NCBI GenBank assembly: GCA_019677205.1
Contig: JAAMXY010000328.1
Span: forward strand, 1-11,341
Source: Pinguiococcus pyrenoidosus
Lineage: Eukaryota > Sar > Pinguiophyceae > Pinguiochrysidales > Pinguiochrysidaceae
DNA: 11,341 bases
Direction of reading: 5' to 3'
The position numbers and the translations under genes are program-made. Positions 1 through 7,544 of the stretch are shown here, one piece after another. Position 1 is the stretch's first letter. Each line of letters opens with the position of its first letter. Under the pieces are notes generated by a model that did no database searches, was not told where the DNA came from, and saw nothing but the letters and a program-made list of their open reading frames with translations.

Positions 1-793
<793 letters not shown>

Positions 794-946
794 GCGGAGG
801 AGCATCGGAGTGGAGCACTGGAAGGCGCACGGTGCGTGACACGGATGCTGCCTGCGAGGAGAGCCACGGCAGGTCATAGTGCAAGGCGTCCGCGCTCTCA
901 CGCGCTCGCTCGCTCGCTCTGTCTTGGGCTCTTGTGATATGACTGT

Positions 947-952
947 ATTAAA
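947..952 (+). terminator. Possible poly(A) signal (ATTAAA) for ubiquitin-L40
   Basis: ATTAAA is the commonest variant of the AATAAA signal in animals. It lies 154 bp after the ubiquitin-L40 stop codon, in an otherwise GC-rich 3' flank. Many protists do not use this hexamer, so this is a weak positional inference only. Confidence 0.3.
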
Positions 953-960
953 GAAGTATG

Positions 961-1132
961 ACAGGCGCATCGGAGATCATCACTGAGGCAATCAATCCAG
1001 CATTCCATTTCTCCGCATCGGCTCGACGGGCATCTCGGCTCACAGGCGCATCGGAGATCATCGGAGATCATCACTGAGGCGATCAATCCAGCATTCCATT
1101 TCTCCGCATCGGCTCGATGGGCGTCTCGGCTC
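961..1132. repeat. Two-copy tandem repeat, unit about 81 bp
   Basis: Copy 1 is 961-1041 and copy 2 is 1042-1132. Both begin ACAGGCGCATCGGAG and share the internal stretch ATCAATCCAGCATTCCATTT and the end CTCGGCT. Copy 2 is 10 bp longer because a short segment (ATCATCGGAG) is itself doubled near its start. Otherwise the copies differ at only a few positions, for example GACGGGCATC versus GATGGGCGTC. The duplication looks recent and sits between two converging genes, outside any coding exon. Confidence 0.93.
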
Positions 1133-1158
1133 GGAAAGTGGTCTCTGATTCATTTCTC

Positions 1159-2302
1159 TTAGAGCTGGGCGAGCATGTGATCGGCATTGGAACCCTCGCC
1201 AGACTCCGTGTAGCCTAGCGCACAAGATCACGAAGCAGCAGGGTTAGCGTCTCGCGGGCAGCACCTCGCAGTGGCAAGTTCTTTCCATCCATCCCAACTC
1301 ACCTCCGCCTTCCTCCATAAAGACCTGCTCCACCTATGGATATCACACACACGTATGCGTTGGCGCGTGTATAAGATGAGACGTGAAGAAGGATGAGACG
1401 TGAGGAAGGACGAACGGCATCAGCGACCCAGGTGGGCGTCTACCTTGCCGTCGTTCACGAGCATGCTCATGCGGGTGCATCGGGTTCCTCCGAAGCCGCC
1501 GGTGTCGAAGCCGATGTCCGCGGCAGACACAAACTGCGCGCCACCGTCGGCCAGCATGGCAACGTCATCACCTGCGCCACACCAAGTCAAAAGGATGCTG
1601 AGCACACTCGAGAAGAGCAATAGTCTCCGGCGACGCCGAAGCTCGAAGCTCGCGCAAGCGTACCGGCACCGAGCTTTTCCTTCCAGACACCCATCACGAA
1701 CGGGTCGTTGACGGAAAGGACGGCAATGCTGTCGACGCCCTTGGCCTTGAACTCGTCCTGCTTGCTCAAGAAGCCCGGCACGTGCTTCTCCGAGCAGGTC
1801 GGGGTGAGAGCACCCGGCACGCCGACGACCACCACCTGAAGCAACAACCCGGTTGAGGCGCGATCCATTTCAACCGTTCCTTCGTCGCAGATTTCATCGC
1901 GCCCCACCTTCTTGCCCTTGAAAACCTCATCGTACTTGAGCGGGCCAGGGCCGCCGGATCCAAGAGTCATGAACTCGCCGTCCATGGGCACCTGCACAAG
2001 ATCGAATCTCTTAGATACTTGTCCACAACGTCATTTTGGATCTTCGATCTCGTGGCCACTTGGCGCCTGTTCTCTTCCGTAGCTTCCCGCCGATCTCAAG
2101 GATTGCCCCAAACTTGGCCCATAGGCTCTCCCTACGCCCCACCATGAGGCGCTACGCAGCTCCAAATCGGGGGAGAACTCACCGAATCTCCCACCGAGAT
2201 CATGCGCAGTGGGGCACGACCAAGGCGTGCTCCAGCACGGGGAGCGAAGCCGGCAACACGGCTGGCGAAGGCGAGGAGAGTCATGCCACGAATCAGCATC
2301 AT
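1159..2302 (-). CDS. Type II / PRDX5-like peroxiredoxin with N-terminal targeting presequence (5 exons)
   Basis: A thiol peroxidase of the Prx5 subfamily, which reduces hydrogen peroxide and alkyl hydroperoxides. Exons on the minus strand are 2302-2183, 1991-1908, 1835-1664, 1571-1428 and 1214-1159. The introns (191, 72, 92 and 213 bp) all start GT and end AG. The spliced product is 191 residues. Residues 1-33 begin [10 protein letters not shown], are rich in Arg and Ala and have no acidic residue, which fits a mitochondrial presequence. The mature part starts with the family motif (VGDSVP). The peroxidatic Cys82 lies in [31 protein letters not shown] and catalytic Arg159 follow. The protein ends DHMLAQL. 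Only two cysteines exist, Cys82 and Cys157. The usual resolving-Cys positions of animal PRDX5 and plant PrxII are not Cys, so a 1-Cys or atypical mechanism is likely. The last intron, with donor GTCGCT, is the least certain join. Confidence 0.92.
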
Positions 2303-2682
2303 CGGATGAAGGAGGATGTGCCAGCAGAGGGGGTCTTAAGCGCTGTGCGGCGTCCAAGATACCCAAGCTGGGCCCAACGGACCACGCACTTCAAGGTATT
2401 TTTAAAGTATATTAAAATATCATACTTTTGCCGTATCTTCTTCTATGGAGCTATCCATATTTCATTTAAGAGACAACTTTTAATTCAATATCTTTCACCA
2501 TGTTTATATTCATCTACTTTTCAGGTTGATCATTCTTCACAGGTTATTCTGAAATCATCTCCTATTTTAAAAATCAGGCTTCGGAAGCTCCAAAGCTTTG
2601 TGGGGACCGCTTCCTACGCCGGATCCTTGGCTTCGTCTGTCGTTTGCGCAGCTCGCCCGCCTGGACAAGCAAGGAAAGAATC
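2303..2682. promoter_or_regulatory. Head-to-head region between peroxiredoxin and Spec3-like gene, with AT-rich island
   Basis: The two start codons face away from each other across 380 bp, so both promoters must lie here or overlap the genes. No coding exon is recognisable. The section 2396-2580 is strikingly AT-rich. A pyrimidine-rich tract ending TTTGCGCAG (AG at 2650-2651) lies 31 bp before the Spec3-like start codon and looks like a 3' splice site. CAAG|GTATTT at 2395/2396 looks like a 5' splice site. A 5'-UTR intron of about 256 bp containing the AT-rich island is therefore possible. Confidence 0.45.
2396..2580. other. AT-rich island in GC-rich surroundings
   Basis: By hand count, 50 of the 180 bases in 2401-2580 are G or C (about 28 %), far below the flanks. 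The island has sharp edges, after CACTTCAAGG on the left and before GGCTTCGGAAGC on the right. ATTTTTAAA occurs near the left end and inverted near the right end, which is weak evidence for terminal inverted repeats. I could not recognise a protein or RNA in it. It could be part of an intron, a decayed small transposable element, or inserted organelle DNA. Confidence 0.6.
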
Positions 2683-3018
2683 ATGGACGGTATCGTCATT
2701 TTCATCAATCGGGCAGTGGTGCAGGTGCGTTGTTGCCGCCAGTTTCCCCCGTCGGATCCGGTCGAACTTTTCGATCGCTCAAAGCTTCGGAACGACCTTT
2801 CCATCTAGGTGCCGAAGCCTTTGCACTTCATTCTGGCGATCATCAACATCTTCTTCCCGGGCGTTGGGAGCATGATCTCCTGTGTGGTGAACAAGGCCCA
2901 CAAGGCAAGCACGGACGCGCTTATTGCCGGCATCCTTCAGCTCATCACCGCCCCCTTCCTCGTGGGATGGATCTGGAGCATCTGGCACGGATTCAAGATG
3001 TTCCAGCTCTCTTCCTAA
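2683..3018 (+). CDS. Small two-helix membrane protein, Spec3/Stum-like (2 exons)
   Basis: Exons are 2683-2724 and 2809-3018, joined across an 84-bp intron (CAG|GTGCGT ... CTAG|GTG) in phase 0, giving 83 residues. There are two hydrophobic segments: about 19-39 (FILAIINIFFPGVGSMIS) and about 51-76 (ALIAGILQLITAPFLVGWIW followed by SIWHGFKMF). A PGxG motif after the first helix, GxLQLxxAP in the second, and GWxWSIxxG near the end recall the Spec3/Stum family of small membrane proteins. In the fly, Stum is linked to mechanosensory neurons, but the function in protists is unknown to me. The assignment rests on remembered motifs. The first exon is supported by reading frame and splice signals only. 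No signal peptide apart from the first helix is visible. Confidence 0.72.
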
Positions 3019-3514
3019 GAGGCCGATCGCAGGAGTAGTACTGCACCGGTGGCAAATCTGAGACCATGTGTTGGAACGTGGCCGTGGTAGATTGACAAAC
3101 GGGAACAGGCATTCGCTACGGCTCCTCCATTCTTCTTGTGGCCTCCCTGCAGTCTCCGGACGGAGTAGAGCTGCCCTTGCAACAGTCCCCAGCCTCCATG
3201 CCTCCGTTTTGTAGATAGTGGAGCACTTTCCTCCGGTACCATGCCGATGATTCCCGTCGGAGTTGCCGTAGTCTGCTTGGGTTCCAACCTTTCCGGCGAT
3301 GAGCATGATGCGGCTGGCAGTCTTGCCGGGATCGGGATGGGAGCTCGGGGGAAGAGCCCCCTCGCATGCGTCAATGAAGGGGAAAAGAACGTGCTTCTGC
3401 TTGGCTGCTCAATGTCAAGGCCTCGGCCTCTCTCACATGCTCGATCCGGCGGTTCACTCAGTGAAGAGAGCTTGCCTAGCGGTGCTCACAGCCACCTCCT
3501 AGGTCTCCATGAGA
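3019..3514. other. Tail-to-tail intergenic region between Spec3-like and COA4-like genes
   Basis: Nearly 500 bp between two converging stop codons. Open frames exist on both strands, such as a minus-strand 83-residue frame at 3116-3367 with Cys/Arg-rich sequence and the left part of a long + frame starting at 3241. None resembles a known family or joins convincingly to a neighbour by splicing. I regard the region as 3' UTRs and spacer. Confidence 0.45.
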
Positions 3515-3851
3515 TCATCTTCGCGGGGAGCTCTCTTGATTGCACTTCGCTAATGCCCGGACTTGATCTTGGCATTTGGTCCAGTCCCTGTCTGCAGCAG
3601 CCCCAGGCATTTTGTGACATGCGAAGTTCGTCGTTCTTGCTCACCACTCGAAGCGCGTACCGTGCTCTCCAAGGCAGTCTTCTAGCTGGTAGTAGACTTT
3701 CGCACAGGGATTCGCGTCAATCATCTCCTCTACATCCTCTCCTGGTGAGCAAGTGCTCCAACGTCAGCCAACGCAGCTTGGGAAGCGCGCGGAAGCAGGG
3801 CAGCTCACCGCCCGCTGAACCCTGATGGAGATCTCCCGGGTTCGCCGACAT
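3515..3851 (-). CDS. COA4: Twin-CX9C protein, COA4-like cytochrome c oxidase assembly factor (3 exons)
   Basis: Three small exons on the minus strand (3851-3809, 3741-3661, 3591-3515) encode 66 residues. The introns are 67 bp (GCG|GTGAGC ... CCAG) and 69 bp (ACG|GTACGC ... GCAG), both in phase 1. The product has two CX9C motifs: Cys27/Cys37 (NPCAKVYYQLEDCLGEH) and Cys48/Cys58 (DRDWTKCQDQVRALAKCNQ). This is the coiled-coil helix-coiled-coil helix fold. Such proteins are oxidised and trapped in the mitochondrial intermembrane space by Mia40. The HDRDWxKCQ linker and the spacing resemble COA4/CHCHD8, a factor for complex IV assembly, but other small CX9C proteins cannot be excluded. The N-terminus (MSANPGDLHQ) is short and lacks a presequence, as expected for this class. 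The start is head to head with NDUFAF7. Confidence 0.88.
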
Positions 3852-4124
3852 TGACCAACGCTCATCCACACCTCAGCCTCAGCTCGAGAAGGCAAGTGCG
3901 AGATGCAGTCCGCCAAGAGGAAAGGCGCCCAGCGCAGCAGAGGGCCACGAAACTTGGCGGCTTGGCGGGTTTCTTGGGAGTTCTCGGGTACCTTTGGTGC
4001 TCTTTTCATGAACGCTATTATGATTTTTCCTAAATCATGATCAACTACATATAGCCTATTTTTTGCAGAAATTGGCCACCTTTGCGCCGCAGGACGTCAG
4101 TCCGCTTCGCAGCGTTTGTGCGCA
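3852..4124. promoter_or_regulatory. Candidate shared promoter region of COA4-like and NDUFAF7 genes, with likely 5'-leader intron
   Basis: Only 273 bp separate the two start codons. On the + strand, TCGG|GTACCT at 3987/3988 and CCTATTTTTTGCAG ending at 4068 make a convincing 81-bp intron (3988-4068), with a branchpoint-like CAACTAC near 4042-4048. It probably lies in the NDUFAF7 leader. If an ATG at 3903 is used instead, the spliced leader stays in frame with NDUFAF7 and would add about 47 residues, but that would leave only 51 bp between the two opposite start codons. The stretch 4008-4066 is AT-rich compared with its surroundings. Confidence 0.5.
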
Positions 4125-5855
4125 ATGGCTTGCAGGCTTCTTCGGAACATTCGGGTTCCGCGGAGAGCAGCAAGAGGCTGGACGCGGGCATTCTCGGCGC
4201 AGAAACCGCCAGGCGAAGGCCGTGACTCAGAGATCCGAGTTGATGCCTCCGGTCTTTTGCAGCCGACTCCGCCGCTCATGGACTTTGAGTTCCCAGGTAC
4301 TTGTTGGAGATGTAGAAGGGCAACTGTGGAGCCTGCGTAGTCAAGGTTTGTGGCCCCGGTGTCCTTTGCGCCCCAATAATGTCAACCACCGTTTCTGCGC
4401 GGATGCGCTGTAGAGTACATGAACCCCCTGGCGCAGCACTTGTATGAGATGATTGCGGTGACAGGCAGCAGCCTCACGATCGCCGAGTACATGAACTTTT
4501 GCCTCTTGCACCCTCTGTACGGATACTACACCACCAAGCCAACGGTGCTTGGACGAGGAGGAGACTTCGTGACGGCGCCGGAGCTCACCAGCATCTTCAG
4601 CGAGCTCGTGTGCATCTGGTGCATTGGCCTGTGGCAGCTGCAGGGCGACCCCAAGGCAATCCGGCTGGTGGAGATGGGGCCCGGAAAGGGCACGCTGATG
4701 CGCGACGCCCTCCGTGCGGCCGAGGTGCTGCCCGCGTTTCACGACGCGGTTCGCAGCGGAGGCGTGCACCTGGTCGAGGCAAGCCCGACGCTGCGGCGGA
4801 AGCAATGTGAGACGCTGCTGGAGGAGTTCGGCGGCCGCGTCATCTATGCTGAGGGGCGGAATGAAGGCAGCGGAGAGGGGGGCGCGGCTGCCGAGGCAAG
4901 CACAGATCCGACGGCGTCCAAGGAGCTTCCGGCCGCCCTGGAGCTTGACAACGGGATCCGCGTTACGTGGTATAGGGATCCGTTGAGGGTGCCTGAGGGC
5001 CCGATGTACTTCATTGGCCACGAACTGCTGGACGCCCTTCCCGTGCATCAGTTGATTCGCGTCAACGACAGCTGGCGCGAAAGACTGGTGGAGCCGAACA
5101 TCGGCGACGCCGTGGAGTTTCGCGCGTCAGTGATAAAGCGACCGGGCGGGCTGTCCGAAGCGCCCGAGGCGCCGGCGGATAGGATGCCTGGGCCGGACGA
5201 AGATCAGTTCAGAGTTGTCGCTGGAGAGCATCCGACCGAAGGCCTGACCGCGATCCTGGACATTCCCGAGTCCGAGCTCAGGCCCGGCCTGGTGGTGGAG
5301 GTTTGTCCTGCCGCGCTGAAACTCGCGCAGGACATCGCCAAGCGCATTGCAGAGTCCGGCGGAGCCGCAATTCTCATAGATTATGGCGGCGAAGGGCTTC
5401 CCCGCGAAAGTCTTCGAGGCTTTGCCGACAACAGGGAGGTTTCGTGGCTGAAAAGCCCAGGACAGTGCGACATGACCGCCGATGTAGACTTTAGCGCGGT
5501 GAAAAGAGCGGTTGGAGAGGTACGCAAGCACCAGCGATGTCACGTTTGCACTCTTCGTCTGGAGGCTCCAGAGGTCTCTGATGCCTGACCGCCGCTTCCT
5601 TTCCAGGTTCCCGGGGTGGCTGCGGTGGGTTGCGTGAGCCAGGCGGCGTTCCTCGGCGCCATGGGTATCAGGGAACGCGCCATGGCGCTCATGAACCAAG
5701 AGGGATTCAGCGACGAAGACAAGGAGAAGCTCTACCAGGTGTTCATTCGCCTGGTAGGCGACGATCAGATGGGACAGAAGTACAAAGTAATGGGTATCGT
5801 TCCGGAGGGCGTGAAGCACGTCGTTCCCGGGATCAGTCCTGAGGTTCCCCACTGA
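4125..5855 (+). CDS. NDUFAF7: NDUFAF7/MidA protein arginine methyltransferase, complex I assembly (3 exons)
   Basis: Exons are 4125-4296, 4414-5519 and 5607-5855, with introns of 117 bp (CAG|GTACTT ... GTAG) and 87 bp (GAG|GTACGC ... CCAG). The product is 508 residues, somewhat longer than human NDUFAF7 (about 440). The start at 4125 gives MACRLLRNIRVPRRAARGW, an Arg-rich mitochondrial presequence without acidic residues. Family motifs follow in order: IAEYMNFCLLHPLYGYY, GDFVTAPELTSIFSEL (about 107-122), the SAM-binding loop VEMGPGKGTLMRD (GPG about 146-148), GHELLDALPVHQL, AAILIDYG, and MTADVDFSAV at the end of exon 2. Exon 3 carries the C-terminal FLGAMGIRERAMAL and the MGQKYKVMGIVPEG equivalent. 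In animals this enzyme dimethylates an arginine of NDUFS2 during early complex I assembly in the matrix. In the DALP motif the usual Asn is His. An extra acidic and Ala-rich stretch (about 206-222) lies in the middle. Confidence 0.96.
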
Positions 5856-6127
5856 TGGTGAGTCGCTCGTGGTCACCAACTTCTCGCCGTTTCGGCGTTT
5901 CATCTTCGCTCATGGCTGTATCCCAGGACGCGTCACCAAGTCTTGTCGCGAGAGGATGTGGCAGCCTGACGGAGCTGGTTCGACTACAGGATAGCTCGCC
6001 GGCCCATCGTCGAGAGGGTGAGGACGCGACGAGGCGTCTTGAATCAAGACACGGGGGACGACGATCGCCGATGCCTCATCTCGCCGCCGAAGTGCTGTAC
6101 ATCCTAGAGGTCCGCAGATGGATCCGG

Positions 6128-7019
6128 TTAGATAGCTTCGAGAGAGGCAGCTGCAGGGACAGCGTGTGTCCGCACCGGTGCAGAGCCCCCTTCCAGGTCT
6201 GCCTCCTGGAACTTCCTCTCCTCCGCATGAGCATACAGCCTAGGGGACCATCGAGGAGATTGCTTGAGCTCAGAAACTGTGCGATCGTCTCTCTGCAGAG
6301 CGTGTTCACATTGCATCATCACCTGGCTTGCGGGCTGGGCGACTTGCAAACCATGTGCGCCATACTGAGGGTCGAAGCGATTGAAGACCCGATCAGCACC
6401 GTCCCAAGCGCTCCCGTCACAATGGCCAGGAGCAAGGTCAAGACGCCGAGGAGGATCGTCCGCGACCGGAAGTCGACGTTGTGCCCCTGCACAATGAACG
6501 CCTGCGACCTCGTGACTTGCAACGCGACCATGCCCAAGAATGCGCACACGAGGACGAAAATCGTCACCGGGGAGAAGAGCACAAAGAGCCCAATCGTGAC
6601 GGCCGACTGTATGGCAAGATGCGGGGTGTCACCGGTCTTGCATCTCGTCCGAAGAAGAAAGGGTTTCGCTAAGGCGCACTTCCTTACCACGACCGTGTAA
6701 TTCCCCCGGAAGTACAAGAAGTTCGCGGTCACCCGCTGCTGCAGCGAATGCATGTTCACATTCTGAGGCATCTCAAGGTCCTGCAAGAACTCTCCCCAGG
6801 AAATTGGAGAGCTGTCGATGACGACAACGACGAGCGCAGAACGGCAAAATGAGCAGGATGCACAAACCTACAAACACGCAAGAGCACTTCCGCGCAAAGC
6901 ATCATCCTCCTCTTCCAGAACTCTCACCGGAGGCCCAGAGCGCGAAGCTGAGACAGACCCTCTCGCAGCTCTTCCAGAATCTGCTCGCTCCGCTGCGGTC
7001 CGAAGATGTCCTCCAACAT
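6128..7019 (-). CDS. PRA1-family prenylated Rab acceptor (4 exons)
   Basis: Exons on the minus strand are 7019-6928, 6811-6688, 6606-6323 and 6239-6128. The introns (116, 81 and 83 bp) begin GTGAGA, GTAAGG and GTGATG and end ACAG, ACAG and CTAG. The product is 203 residues, normal for the family. The acidic N-terminus (MLEDIFGPQRSEQILEEL) is followed by the conserved SPISWGEFL segment, then NFLYFRGNYTVV, which matches the family NxxYFRxNY motif. Two long hydrophobic regions follow (SAVTIGLFVLFSPVTIFVLV... and RTILLGVLTLLLAIVTGALG...), the usual PRA1 hairpins. The C-terminus is hydrophilic (AHAEERKFQEADLEGG). PRA1/Yip3 proteins sit in Golgi, ER or endosomal membranes and bind prenylated Rab GTPases. 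The gene is tail to tail with NDUFAF7 and head to head with CSN5. The last exon is the least certain part. Confidence 0.9.
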
Positions 7020-7544
7020 GCTGAGTAGAGGCACAGGGAGCGAGAATGGAAATCGGCAGCTCCCGGAGAATCGATGGGCAACGGTATCCTCTCGCTCTTG
7101 TGGAACTCCGCTAAGGAAGTCGACGCTAGACCCTCCCTTCGCTTCGGCGCTATTTCACTGCTGAAGCGGTGCGCGCGGAAGCTCACAGTGTCGGACTAGT
7201 TTGCTGAGCAGGAGAGAAAGCGGCCAAATTCGCAGGGAAAGAGCCCTTTTTCCAGTCTGGAAGCAAATTGGAGCCGTTTCTCAGACGAAACGCACCGTTG
7301 GAACTCCGCAGGATCTTTGCATGCCACTGTTTGCTCTTTGTTTTCCCAAGTTTCCTACAGTAGGCTCCTCCAAAACCTCGGTTGCCCACCATATGTGCCA
7401 ATAAGCAATGTGTGTGAAGCTCGGCTTCGGCAACAGTCCTAACAGTTAAGCAACGAAAAAGGCCTGCCTGGCTTCCCGCCAACCTCCAAAGGCGCATGCG
7501 GCCCTTCTCTCTGCGGTGCGCGCCCATCGATATCCCTTTTGACT
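7020..7544. promoter_or_regulatory. Head-to-head region between PRA1 and CSN5 genes
   Basis: This 525-bp spacer must hold the promoters of both genes. No coding exon is recognisable. On the minus strand, CTCTACTCAG directly before the PRA1 start codon has the form of a 3' splice site, so PRA1 may have a 5'-UTR intron. No TATA box stands out. Open frames on either strand here lack any family resemblance. Confidence 0.45.

Larger units (their letters stand above)
794..1158. other. Tail-to-tail intergenic region between ubiquitin-L40 and peroxiredoxin
   Basis: This holds the 3' ends of two converging genes. I see no coding sequence. It contains a short CTCG microsatellite (about 903-919), an ATTAAA hexamer at 947-952 that could serve ubiquitin-L40 mRNA as a poly(A) signal, and an imperfect two-copy tandem repeat at 961-1132 that fills nearly half of the region. 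Confidence 0.6.

Noticed and set aside
1992-2016. Very short (about 26 bp) intron at the peroxiredoxin 5' end, joining a VVDK-like reading to VPMDGEF
   Set aside because: It needs a non-standard splice site, whereas a normal GTGAGT donor at 2182 yields the family motif VGDSVP and a good presequence.
2028-2044. CATTTTGG word resembling part of the dinoflagellate spliced leader
   Set aside because: Only a short core matches, it lies inside the peroxiredoxin first intron on the strand opposite that gene, and no leader-like copy precedes any gene start.
2396-2580. Mitochondrial protein gene fragment in the AT-rich island
   Set aside because: I tried all frames, including TGA read as Trp, and could not match cob, cox1 or cox3; left as an open question rather than a call.
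2036-2875. 279-codon open frame on the plus strand
   Set aside because: It runs over the peroxiredoxin first intron and first exon in antisense, through the AT-rich island and into the Spec3-like gene in the wrong frame. The peptide changes character along its length and matches nothing.
2779-3306. 175-codon open frame on the minus strand
   Set aside because: Its right half is antisense to the Spec3-like exon; the rest has no recognisable motif.
3241-3825. 194-codon open frame on the plus strand
   Set aside because: It overlaps the three COA4-like exons in antisense, is Ser-rich and low in information, and resembles no family.
5127-5903. 258-codon open frame on the minus strand
   Set aside because: Antisense shadow of NDUFAF7, whose conserved motifs on the plus strand are clear.
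5966-5985. GGTTCGACTAC word resembling a tRNA B box
   Set aside because: The T-stem does not pair and no acceptor stem or anticodon arm could be found around it.
5855-6700. 281-codon open frame on the plus strand
   Set aside because: Antisense shadow of the PRA1-family gene for most of its length, with no family resemblance.
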